Source: an uncultured Mycoplasmatota bacterium (GTDB lineage: Bacteria; Bacillota_I; Bacilli_A; RF39; UBA660). From it: DNA of 34,816 bases. Positions 16,147 to 25,118 of the stretch are shown here, piece by piece; position 1 is the stretch's first letter, and each line of letters starts with the position of its first letter. Location of the stretch: NCBI GenBank assembly GCA_947574215.1, contig CANPIX010000011.1, positions 1 to 34,816 on the forward strand, in the 5' to 3' direction. The notes under the pieces were generated by a model. That model was given only the letters and a program-made list of their open reading frames with translations, was not told the DNA's origin and did not search any database. Both the position numbers and the translations under genes were made by a program.

Positions 16147-16174
16147 AGCAAGAAATATTAATTGTTTCTTGCAT
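16147..16174 (-). terminator. intrinsic terminator
   Basis: GCAAGAAA...TTTCTTGC with T-run on minus strand. Confidence 0.65.
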
Positions 16175-17372
16175 AAAAGTTTTCCGGAAACTTTAGACCA
16201 TATTCTTTTAAAGTTAAAAACACTAAACAAATTTGCTCTTGATAATCCGTTTTTAGATTCATTTGATCTTCTTTATTTAATTCTATGTACTCTTTTAATA
16301 AACCATCAATTTGTGAAATGGATGCCTGAATCATTGGGAGATAAACATTTTGTAAAGGATTTTGACTGTCCATAACGGATAAAACAAATGTATAAAAATC
16401 TTTATTTTCTCCTAGCAGTTCATCCCTTATTTGATTTAATATAGTTTGAGTCATTATTTTATTATTAGCTAAAATTACTTTTTTTATTTTAGAGGCTTCT
16501 TCCGCTTCCATTAAATACATCTCATCCACAATAGCAAATACAACTTTTAATTCTTCCTCATCTAATACTTTTGTATTTGTTAAAGTAACAAGATTAAAAT
16601 AAGCACTCAATTCACTTTGTAATTGCTTTTTTCTTTTATTATATTCTTTTTCTTGCACCGTTTTGCTAAAGTCGCCTTTAACATTTTTGGAATCCTCTTC
16701 CTTTAAAGTAGTAACAGAACATTTTACGGTCCTATTTTGATTAGATTTTGTTTCTACTAACTTTTCCATATAAGCTTTTTCTAAATTTTGTAACAAAGAC
16801 TCTTTCAATCCTAAAGTTCTTAAAAAATGATAAAGAACGCGTACTTGACTAATAGCATATTTCTCATCGTTTAAAGTTTTTAATAATTTATAATACAATT
16901 CAAATTGTTTTTCTAAAAGAGATGTTTCATCCAAACAAACAGAAAAAAGCATATTATTATTTTTTTGATTTAAAACCAAAGATGTTTCTTTATTAAATGC
17001 TAATATTTCTTTTATGAAAATATCCTGATTTTCTTTGTCATGATAAAATTGAAAAAAATTCTCATAAAACCATTCTACAACTTTTAATAAACTTTTAGTT
17101 GACAAAGAAGGAGTTTCATTCAATTGTTCAATAAAAATTTTTGGTTTTAAAACAGGAAGATGAGGAACAATTTCATAAACCTTTTCTTCTTTGTTCTCAA
17201 GGCTCCAACTTCCTAAAGCAATAAAATAACTTAGATTTACAATTTCTTTTACAAATTGTTTCTCTTTTAATTCTCTATTACTCAACTTCTCTATTAAAAT
17301 ATCATATTTATATTGGTAAGAATCCGCCATTTTATTTAAAACTTCAAAAACTTTTCTATCCATAATTATCAC
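16158..17372 (-). CDS. hypothetical protein (404 aa), mostly helical
   Basis: Long ORF, no recognised family, located between glyS and sepF. Confidence 0.7.
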   Translation of the reverse strand: MIIMDRKVFEVLNKMADSYQYKYDILIEKLSNRELKEKQFVKEIVNLSYFIALGSWSLENKEEKVYEIVPHLPVLKPKIFIEQLNETPSLSTKSLLKVVEWFYENFFQFYHDKENQDIFIKEILAFNKETSLVLNQKNNNMLFSVCLDETSLLEKQFELYYKLLKTLNDEKYAISQVRVLYHFLRTLGLKESLLQNLEKAYMEKLVETKSNQNRTVKCSVTTLKEEDSKNVKGDFSKTVQEKEYNKRKKQLQSELSAYFNLVTLTNTKVLDEEELKVVFAIVDEMYLMEAEEASKIKKVILANNKIMTQTILNQIRDELLGENKDFYTFVLSVMDSQNPLQNVYLPMIQASISQIDGLLKEYIELNKEDQMNLKTDYQEQICLVFLTLKEYGLKFPENFYARNN

Positions 17373-17387
17373 TAAACCTTTTTTAAT

Positions 17388-18770
17388 TTAAAAACAAATT
17401 TTTGAACTAATATACGCTTCTAATTTATCTATGTCAAGTTTTATTTGTTCCATTGAATCTCTATCTCGAACCGTTACAATATTTTTTTCCAAAGTTTCAT
17501 CATCTATTGTTATGCAAAAGGGTGTTCCGATTGCGTCACTTCTTCTATAACGTTTTCCAATAGATCCTGTTTCATCATAATTACAAGAAAATTTTCTAGA
17601 AAGACTTGCAAATACACTCTCGGCTTTTTCTGCATGCACTTTTTTAATTAATGGCAATATAGTCACTTTGTAAGGAGCTAAATAAGAATGAATTTTTAAT
17701 ACTTCTCTTACATCACCATTTTCTAAAATTTGTTTATGATAGGCATTAGTTAAAGTAGCAAGTACTAAACGATCAACACCTACAGATGGTTCTATAACAT
17801 ATGGTAAATATTTTTCATTCGTTTCTGGATCTAAATAACGTAAATCCGTATTGGAGTGTTCCATATGTACTCCTAAATCATAATCGGTTCGATCCGCAAT
17901 CCCCCAAAGTTCTCCCCATCCCATAGGAAATAAAAATTCTATATCTGTAGTTACTTTACTATAGAAAGAAAGCTCTTCTTTGGCATGGTCGCGATATCTT
18001 AAATTCTCTTTTTTAAGTCCTAAATCTTTCAAAAAATCCAAACAATAGTTTTTCCAATAGCCAAACCATTCTAAATCTGTATTCGGTTTACAAAAAAACT
18101 CCAATTCCATTTGTTCAAATTCACGAGTTCGAAAAATAAAATTGCCAGGGGTAATTTCATTACGAAAACTCTTCCCTATTTGTCCAATTCCAAACGGAAC
18201 TTTCGCACGCATACTTCTTTGAACGTTTAAAAAGTTCACAAAAATTCCCTGAGCCGTTTCCCCACGCAAATAGACTTTATTTTTACTTTCTTCTGTTACA
18301 CCTTGATGGGTTTCAAATAATAAGTTAAATTTACGAATAGGTGTAAAATCACTAGCTCCACATTTAGGACAAGGAATATGGTTTTCAGAAATAAAACTTT
18401 CTAATTTTTCATTATCCCAGCCATCACCTGTTTCAACACCTTTAGTAAAATCTTCAATTAATTTATCTGCCCTTGCACGAGCCTTACACTTTTTACAATC
18501 AATTAAAGGATCTGCAAATGATGCCACATGCCCACTTGCCACCCAAACCTCAGGATTCATAAGAATTGCAGAATCAAGTCCATAGTTGTAAAGATTTTCT
18601 TCAATAAAACGTTTCCACCAAGCATTTTTTATATTATTTTTTAATTCTCTACCTAATGGTCCATAATCCCAAGTATTGGACAATCCCCCATAAATTTCAC
18701 TTCCTTGAAAGATAAAACCATATTGTTTACAAAAATTTACCAATTCTTCCATTGTTATTTTTTCATTCAT
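17388..18770 (-). CDS. glyS: glycyl-tRNA synthetase (single-chain class II type)
   Basis: [75 protein letters not shown]-track TTG start at 18809 lies within the leader, ATG at 18770 has AAGGAG. Confidence 0.95.
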   Translation of the reverse strand: MNEKITMEELVNFCKQYGFIFQGSEIYGGLSNTWDYGPLGRELKNNIKNAWWKRFIEENLYNYGLDSAILMNPEVWVASGHVASFADPLIDCKKCKARARADKLIEDFTKGVETGDGWDNEKLESFISENHIPCPKCGASDFTPIRKFNLLFETHQGVTEESKNKVYLRGETAQGIFVNFLNVQRSMRAKVPFGIGQIGKSFRNEITPGNFIFRTREFEQMELEFFCKPNTDLEWFGYWKNYCLDFLKDLGLKKENLRYRDHAKEELSFYSKVTTDIEFLFPMGWGELWGIADRTDYDLGVHMEHSNTDLRYLDPETNEKYLPYVIEPSVGVDRLVLATLTNAYHKQILENGDVREVLKIHSYLAPYKVTILPLIKKVHAEKAESVFASLSRKFSCNYDETGSIGKRYRRSDAIGTPFCITIDDETLEKNIVTVRDRDSMEQIKLDIDKLEAYISSKICF

Positions 18771-18782
18771 ATACTTTTTCTC

Positions 18783-18914
18783 CTTAAAACTTAAAACACT
18801 AAAGAACAAATATAGGGACGAACAGAATAGTCCGCGGTTCCACCCTACTTATTCTTTAGTGAATCACTTTTTTCTATATAACTCCGAGTTTTCCAGGCTC
18901 ATCTTCGTTTGTAT
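18783..18914 (-). promoter_or_regulatory. T-box riboswitch leader of glyS
   Basis: Minus strand TAGGGTGGAACCGCGG...CGTCCCTA T-box/antiterminator, enclosed by CACTAAAGAA/TTCTTTAGTG. Confidence 0.9.
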
Positions 18915-18920
18915 ATCTAA

Positions 18921-18949
18921 ATTATATGCAAATTAAAGAAAAATTACAA
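18921..18949 (-). promoter_or_regulatory. sigma-A-type promoter of glyS
   Basis: TTGTAA-17 nt-TATAAT on the minus strand. Confidence 0.7.
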
Positions 18950-19004
18950 GTTTTTTTTGGTTTTGTTTTCCTTATTATTTCACAAAACATCAGTAAATTA
19001 AAAG

Positions 19005-19745
19005 TTACAATTCTAACATTTTATTTAAAAATTTTTTACTATTTAAAAAAAGACCTGTGTAACGTTCATAATAACGATTAATAAAAAAATTAATTTCTTT
19101 TATGACTTCTTCACTAATTTTTAATTCGCGAATCGAATCAATTTCAACATAATAATACATTCTAATCATTTGAACGGTCTTACGATTCACCAAAATTTGA
19201 TTTGTGTAACAACTTTGGCAAACGTAACCTCCTTCATCAGCATCTATTGTGACGATATCAGTTTTATTGCCACACATTCTACAAGCATCAAGTTCAAGTC
19301 CTACTCCTAAAAAAGGTAAGTACTTGAGTTCTAAAATGTTGGTGATCACAAGAGGATTTAGTCCTTCATTAATTTTTTGAACCCCTTCTATGTAAAGTTT
19401 ATATAAAAATGATTCGTTGCATTGTTTATAAACTTGTGTTGTAAGTTCGGTTAAATAATTTAAATAACTAATTAAAAAAATATCATTTTTAATCGTTTTA
19501 AAATCATCTAAAATATCTACATCTTTTAAAATAGACAATTTATCTTCTTTATAATAAACATAAAAAGAACCATAAGTAAATTTTATGGTCAAAGCGCGAA
19601 GACGGCTTTTCATGGATTTTACCCCTTTACACATTACCCCTAAAATACCGTATTCTTTCGTAAAAATTTGAATAATTTTTGAAGTGTCTCCATAAGGAGT
19701 CTCGTTAATTATCATTCCCTCTATTTTTGTTATCATTTTTACCAC
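19005..19745 (-). CDS. recO: DNA repair protein RecO (start possibly 19736)
   Basis: EGMIINETPYGDTSKIIQIFTKEYGILGVMCKGV, CRMCGNKTD...CQSC zinc motif. Confidence 0.94.
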   Translation of the reverse strand: MVKMITKIEGMIINETPYGDTSKIIQIFTKEYGILGVMCKGVKSMKSRLRALTIKFTYGSFYVYYKEDKLSILKDVDILDDFKTIKNDIFLISYLNYLTELTTQVYKQCNESFLYKLYIEGVQKINEGLNPLVITNILELKYLPFLGVGLELDACRMCGNKTDIVTIDADEGGYVCQSCYTNQILVNRKTVQMIRMYYYVEIDSIRELKISEEVIKEINFFINRYYERYTGLFLNSKKFLNKMLEL

Positions 19746-19824
19746 TCTTTTTACTAGCGTACTCTAAATAATCCTCCACTTTCCCACTTTGTTTAAATTT
19801 ATTCCATGCTTCTAATTTTTTCAT
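19705..19824 (-). CDS. yqzL: YqzL-like small protein (39 aa, MKKLEAWNKFKQSGKVEDYLEYASKKSGKNDNKNRGNDN)
   Basis: Manually translated; AGGAGG SD; located between era and recO as in Bacillus. Confidence 0.6.
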   Translation of the reverse strand: MKKLEAWNKFKQSGKVEDYLEYASKKSGKNDNKNRGNDN

Positions 19825-19877
19825 TTTAAATCCTCCTCAATTCTTTCTATCTCTATAATGAGGATTTTTTTTAAATT

Positions 19878-20762
19878 TTATTCATTTTCATTAAAACCAA
19901 GCTCATGCAAGATTTTTTCTTTCTCACGCCATTTCTTAATTGTCTTTACATAAAGATCTAAATACACTCGCTTTCCAAGCATTTCTTGTATTTCTTTTCG
20001 TGCTAAAGAACCTATCATTTTTAGTCTTTCTCCATTTTTTCCAATTACTATTTTCTTTATAGAATCACGTTCCACTATAATTTCAACTCCAATTAAAGTT
20101 ACGCGTTCTTTTTCTTCATAATAAGTTGTAACACAAGTAACACAATGAGGTACTTCCTCAATCGTTAGATTCAATAATTTTTCTCTGACAATTTCACTAA
20201 TTCTAAAATAAGGACTACTACTTGTAATTGTACCATCATCAAAATATTTTACATTGTCCTTTAAATACTTCTTTATTACCTTTATCAAACAATCTAAATT
20301 ATCTTTTTTACTAGCACTTATAGGAACAATGTCTACAAAAGGAAATAAATCCTTATAATTGCTTATTACGTCTAATATTTCTTCGTTCTTAATTTTATCA
20401 ATTTTATTTAATACCAAAATTACAGGAACGCTGGAATTTTTCAAACATTCCAAAATAAAGGCATCCCCTTTTCCAAGAGAAGTGGAAGCATCTGCAAGAA
20501 ACAAAATAGCATCCACATCATGAATTAAAGCTAACGATTGTTTATTTAATATTTTACCCAAACGACTTTGAGGTTTATGAATACCAGGAGTGTCTACAAA
20601 AACAATCTGAGTGTCTTCTTCGTTATAAATTCCTTGAATAACATTTCTTGTTGTTTGCGCTTTATCACTTGTTATTGCAATTTTTGCATTAACAAAACTA
20701 TTTAGAAGAGTACTTTTTCCAACATTTGGTCTTCCTATAATACTTACAAATCCACTTTTCAT
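19878..20762 (-). CDS. era: GTPase Era
   Basis: GFVSIIGRPNVGKSTLLNS, DTPGIHKP, NKIDK, C-terminal KH domain IVIGKNGERLKMIG. Confidence 0.97.
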   Translation of the reverse strand: MKSGFVSIIGRPNVGKSTLLNSFVNAKIAITSDKAQTTRNVIQGIYNEEDTQIVFVDTPGIHKPQSRLGKILNKQSLALIHDVDAILFLADASTSLGKGDAFILECLKNSSVPVILVLNKIDKIKNEEILDVISNYKDLFPFVDIVPISASKKDNLDCLIKVIKKYLKDNVKYFDDGTITSSSPYFRISEIVREKLLNLTIEEVPHCVTCVTTYYEEKERVTLIGVEIIVERDSIKKIVIGKNGERLKMIGSLARKEIQEMLGKRVYLDLYVKTIKKWREKEKILHELGFNENE

Positions 20763-20768
20763 ATATTA

Positions 20769-21170
20769 CTACCTCACAAAAATATCCATAAAATATGGTC
20801 CAAAAACAAATAAACATATTACAAAAGCCACCAACGTCATAATAAAAGACGCAGCACTTCCGCAATCTTTAGCAATTTTAGCAAGAGGATGGTAGTCAAG
20901 AGTAACCAAATCAACTGTGGCTTCAATAGCTGAATTAATAAGTTCCATACCCAAAATAGCACCCAAAGCAATAAAAACAATTGCCCATTCCGAAAGTTTT
21001 ATTCGAAAAATGACCCCCAAGCCTATCGAAAAAATAGTAGCTAGACCATGCAACCATAAACTTTGTTCATATCGATAAGCATAAAATAACCCTTCAATAG
21101 AATATTTAATACTATGAAAAAAACGTTTCACGCCTTTTTTCTTTATGTCATCTCTTGATATCTGTGGCAT
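20769..21170 (-). CDS. dgkA: diacylglycerol kinase family protein
   Basis: GMELINSAIEATVDLVTLDYHPLAKIAKDCGSAASF. Confidence 0.93.
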   Translation of the reverse strand: MPQISRDDIKKKGVKRFFHSIKYSIEGLFYAYRYEQSLWLHGLATIFSIGLGVIFRIKLSEWAIVFIALGAILGMELINSAIEATVDLVTLDYHPLAKIAKDCGSAASFIMTLVAFVICLFVFGPYFMDIFVR

Positions 21171-21588
21171 TTAAAATCAACTCCTGTTTGTCAAACATAA
21201 TGGTTTCTTCTTTTTTTGTTTTATGATCGTATCCTAACAAATGCAAAAGACCATGCACCACTAAAAAGGATAACTCTCTTTTTTCAGAATGTCCATACAA
21301 ATTTGCTTGTTCCATCATTCTAGGTATACAAATAAATATATCACCTAAGACACGAATTTTTTCTCCTTTAAAATTTTTATTGTCTTCAAAAGCAAAAGAA
21401 ATCACATCAGTAACTTTATCGATATGGCGATATTCTTTATTAATTCTTTGAATTTCATTTTCATCAACAAAGGTAATAGAAAAAATAGGATTTACTATTT
21501 TTTCAAATTCCATTGTTTTATTTATAACATCGTTTAAAAAAGTATACTCTTTATCATAACCAAATTCATTATTAATTTGAAAATCCAT
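21148..21588 (-). CDS. ybeY: rRNA maturation endoribonuclease YbeY (start trimmed from 21654)
   Basis: VVHGLLHLLGYDHKTKKEE metal-binding motif, DVISFAFED; MDFQINNEF start at 21588. Confidence 0.94.
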   Translation of the reverse strand: MDFQINNEFGYDKEYTFLNDVINKTMEFEKIVNPIFSITFVDENEIQRINKEYRHIDKVTDVISFAFEDNKNFKGEKIRVLGDIFICIPRMMEQANLYGHSEKRELSFLVVHGLLHLLGYDHKTKKEETIMFDKQELILNATDIKR

Positions 21589-22205
21589 CAAAACCACCTT
21601 AACTCCAACGCTTTCATAAAATAAAACAAAGCAAGAAAAGACAACACCACACAAAGTAGGTTGTAAAAGATATCACTTTGAAAAAATCTTGGCAAATGTT
21701 TTTTTATAGCAGATAATCCAATAAACAAAAGAAATCCAAAAATACTACCCGTAACATTTAATAAAATATCATCAATATCAAAAGAGCGTCCAATTTGAAG
21801 CTGAACCAATTCAACCGTTAAAGAAGTAATGGCACTAATAAACAAAATGTGTGATACTTTATTCGCTTTAACATAACTAGACACAAAATATCCAAAAGGA
21901 ATAAATATAACTATATTTCCTATCACATTAAAAATAAAAAGTTTACTTCCTATTTCATAACGAAACATTTCTGTAAAAGGAACAATATTTAATCCTCCAT
22001 TGGTATTCATTTCTGTACTTGTTAAAAGTTGGAATAGCAACAACACATACACGATAAAAATCAAATTTAAAAATTCCTTATAAAAAATAAATTTTTCATG
22101 ATTGATTCGAATGTATGTAAGTCGTATAGCAATCATCACAACTAAAAAGATGACAAGCATAGGCCACATAACTTTTATGGCACTTGTTAAAGTATCTACT
22201 ATCAT
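21588..22205 (-). CDS. VanZ family protein
   Basis: NIVIFIPFGYFVSSY...ELVQLQIGRSFDIDDILLNVTGSIFGF. Confidence 0.88.
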   Translation of the reverse strand: MIVDTLTSAIKVMWPMLVIFLVVMIAIRLTYIRINHEKFIFYKEFLNLIFIVYVLLLFQLLTSTEMNTNGGLNIVPFTEMFRYEIGSKLFIFNVIGNIVIFIPFGYFVSSYVKANKVSHILFISAITSLTVELVQLQIGRSFDIDDILLNVTGSIFGFLLFIGLSAIKKHLPRFFQSDIFYNLLCVVLSFLALFYFMKALELRWF

Positions 22206-23357
22206 TTAACTTCCCTCTTCTTCTGTGGTTATAGAATATTCTTCCAATTGAGAAATATCCTCTATAACGGAATAAAACACCTCTGTTTCTATTGTACTAT
22301 CATTTAAACTATTTTTCAAAACTTTTTGAAATTTTATTTTTTCAGAAGCCCTAAATTGAGCTTTTATTTTTTCATCAGCAAGTTCTACCGCTTTTTTAGT
22401 ACCTGCTTCTAAATTATATTTATTTTTTGTTTCTATCGTTTCGTATTCCGTATCTAGATAAAAAGTAAAGTTAAAAAATCGAAACAAAATTTTACTTTCA
22501 TCTTCGTGCGTTACAAGTCGACTTTTTAAGATCTTATATTTACCACTATCCGATTCAAAACTAAGATTAAAACGTTTCTTACCCGTTCTTTGTTTCGTAA
22601 TATATTCAATTGGCAAACTAACACTAGTTTGATACCAAACTTCTGCATAAACACTTCCTTTGGCACAAACATTATTTTTCACTTCTTCATTAAATTTAAT
22701 CTCTCCACTAATTAAAATGTCTCCTTCTTTTACGTATTGTCCCTCATGAACCATAATTTCTCCTTTTGAACTCGTGATAGATTCAATAACCCCACTTTTT
22801 CGAGCGACTACATGACAAAATTTATTTTCCTCTAAAAAACGATTGATTATTCTTTCTTCAATACGCACAACATATTGCATACCAATACTTTCTATTTCTA
22901 TCCATTCCAAACGATCTTTATAGGTATTTAAAATATTTTCTTTAATTTTTTGTAAAGTAAGATAATCTTTTTTTATACTCCAAACCTTTATTCCCTCTTT
23001 TTCTAAGCTTTTTGTTACCAATTCTCGAATTTCCTTATTAGAATGAACAACATTTACTTTTACTACCACATGGCAAAAAAAGTTGGTTAAAAGTAAAAAA
23101 GATAGCACTGCAAAAATTTTTAATGGAGTTATCATTTTTTTTACACGAAAAAAACCACTTTCTGTAACATAATAAAACTTAGCGGTTACGATTTGTTCCT
23201 TTATTTTTTGATAGTCACTTTCCAAAACTTTTAAATAAACTTCGTTCTCTTTTTTTATTACATCATACACATTAATTTTATTTTTATATAACTTTACTAA
23301 AATTTTATTTTGATTTCTTACTTTGCACTTAATATAAATATAATGTTTCAGATTCAT
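22206..23357 (-). CDS. yqfD: sporulation protein YqfD
   Basis: YVTESGFFRVKKMI, single TM, EWIEIESIGMQYVVRIEER, CHVVARKSGVIESITSSKGEIMVHEGQYVKEGDILISG. Confidence 0.9.
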   Translation of the reverse strand: MNLKHYIYIKCKVRNQNKILVKLYKNKINVYDVIKKENEVYLKVLESDYQKIKEQIVTAKFYYVTESGFFRVKKMITPLKIFAVLSFLLLTNFFCHVVVKVNVVHSNKEIRELVTKSLEKEGIKVWSIKKDYLTLQKIKENILNTYKDRLEWIEIESIGMQYVVRIEERIINRFLEENKFCHVVARKSGVIESITSSKGEIMVHEGQYVKEGDILISGEIKFNEEVKNNVCAKGSVYAEVWYQTSVSLPIEYITKQRTGKKRFNLSFESDSGKYKILKSRLVTHEDESKILFRFFNFTFYLDTEYETIETKNKYNLEAGTKKAVELADEKIKAQFRASEKIKFQKVLKNSLNDSTIETEVFYSVIEDISQLEEYSITTEEEGS

Positions 23358-23596
23358 CGTAAAAACCTCACTTCATCCAAAAGACCCTCAATTAGAATTT
23401 CCCTTTTTTCGAGACGTTTTACCACAAAAGAAGTTCCTTTAAAACTAAGAGTAAAGGCAGGCATAGCCAGAACAATTTCCGTATCATTCAATTTTTCGAT
23501 ATCAATATAATTAAAAACGTGAATTTTATCTTCGTAAATATCAATATAGTAATCAAAATCCATTAAGAAATTTTTCATAGTTTTATAAAGATGCAT
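23354..23596 (-). CDS. yqfC: YqfC/YabP-family sporulation protein
   Basis: IYEDKIHVFNYIDIEKLNDTEIVLAMPAFTLSFKGTSFVVKRLEKREILIEG; directly upstream of yqfD. Confidence 0.85.
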   Translation of the reverse strand: MHLYKTMKNFLMDFDYYIDIYEDKIHVFNYIDIEKLNDTEIVLAMPAFTLSFKGTSFVVKRLEKREILIEGLLDEVRFLR

Positions 23597-23651
23597 ACCA
23601 TCACCTATATAAAATATATGATTATTGAAAAGAAAAAAACTATAGATTTCT

Positions 23652-24149
23652 CTATAATTTATTTAAAGATCGTATAGGTTTTCTATTAGAAAAAGCATTA
23701 AATAATTCTTCTACTCTAAGACTACGATAATAAGCATACGAAGAATCCAAAACATTTGAAATTTTATAAGGAAGCTCTTCTTGTTGCATAGAAGAATAAA
23801 TAGTAGATATAATTTTTCCATCTTTATTTATTTGATAACACCAGTAATCATTAATAGGATCTTCAACATCTTTTTGATCAAAATCAGAAGACGAGATCTT
23901 ATCAATCACTGTAAAAACATTTTCTTGCTCTTTATCTTTAGTAACTTTATAAAAAATATTGCCATTGAAGGTTAAAGAGGAAATGTCTTTTTCTATGGGG
24001 TTTCTGTCTTTAACATTTAAAAGTTTCCATCTTACATTTTTTCTTTTTGCTTCAGAAAAAACAGCAAGCCTTTCTCCATAAGGTCTAATTGTATCCTGCG
24101 GCCATGATTCTATTCTGGTTTTAAATTTTGGGTTCTGCATAAAATCCAT
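23652..24149 (-). CDS. hypothetical protein (about 165 aa; start trimmed from 24200)
   Basis: ORF with AGGAG before MDFMQNPKF. Confidence 0.6.
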   Translation of the reverse strand: MDFMQNPKFKTRIESWPQDTIRPYGERLAVFSEAKRKNVRWKLLNVKDRNPIEKDISSLTFNGNIFYKVTKDKEQENVFTVIDKISSSDFDQKDVEDPINDYWCYQINKDGKIISTIYSSMQQEELPYKISNVLDSSYAYYRSLRVEELFNAFSNRKPIRSLNKL

Positions 24150-24212
24150 ACAATACTTACTCCTCTTTTTTAAAATAACACAAATTAAAAAAAATGACAA
24201 GAATATTCATTT

Positions 24213-25043
24213 TTAATTTTTATGAAAAGTTCTTTCCAATGAAAGACTCTGTTCTTTAAACCAATTTCTTTTTTCTAACAGTTGATTTATTCTTTCTATA
24301 CGAATCTCATTATAATCGTTGCTTAAAAAATACAAAGGTCCTTCTTCAATCATAGAAAAAACAAAAGAAACAACTTGTAAATCTTGATTCATCCGAAAGG
24401 TTAAAACATCCACTATGGGGTACAAAAAATTATTATCAGACGGTATTACTATTTTATCTTCTACAATAAATTCCCCAGGTTTAAAACAATCTTCTTTCAA
24501 AGATAAAAAAGATGGCCCATAAAATTTAGAAGACGATACAATATATAATTGAAAATCTAAAATGACAATATCGGAAATAGAAGTAAAAGAAAAACTCTGC
24601 TTATTTTCTTCTATAATATAAGGTTTATTATAGATTAACTTTATATGTGCGTAGCTCTTTTCCAGTTTTCCTTGCTCTTTATTTACATGTTCTACAATAA
24701 AATCATTGGTACCAAATCGAGTTATTTTTCTATTGGATTCTAAAAACATAAAATACTTTGCAGGATTTTCTTTTGCATTAGTAACAAAAGCTTCTTTATA
24801 ATCTTCTGTAACTAAGCCTTCACAAGAATACATAAAAAGTTTCGGCTTTTTATAAGATCCAAAATTCGTTTCCATCTTATAGCAATACACATTCGCTTTA
24901 GCAATAGCAACTCCTTCAACAAACTCTAAATTGTGTTCCTCAATTTCTATTTTTTGTACACCTTTTCTTAAATAATTTTGACTTTTATCAAACGCAACAT
25001 TCTTTATAATCTCATCCCCTAACCTTTGTCTTCTCAAAACCAT
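24213..25043 (-). CDS. hypothetical protein (276 aa)
   Basis: ORF on same strand, no recognised family. Confidence 0.65.
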   Translation of the reverse strand: MVLRRQRLGDEIIKNVAFDKSQNYLRKGVQKIEIEEHNLEFVEGVAIAKANVYCYKMETNFGSYKKPKLFMYSCEGLVTEDYKEAFVTNAKENPAKYFMFLESNRKITRFGTNDFIVEHVNKEQGKLEKSYAHIKLIYNKPYIIEENKQSFSFTSISDIVILDFQLYIVSSSKFYGPSFLSLKEDCFKPGEFIVEDKIVIPSDNNFLYPIVDVLTFRMNQDLQVVSFVFSMIEEGPLYFLSNDYNEIRIERINQLLEKRNWFKEQSLSLERTFHKN

Positions 25044-25118
25044 ATACCTTAATAAAAGTATAACACTTTTTAAAATAAAAAAACAATTTTCTTTATATTA
25101 AGAAAACTGTAAATTTTA

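Noticed and set aside
18771-18809. TTG-initiated N-terminal extension of glyS ([13 protein letters not shown])
   Set aside because: Lies within the T-box leader; the ATG at 18770 has a good SD and matches GlyRS N-termini.
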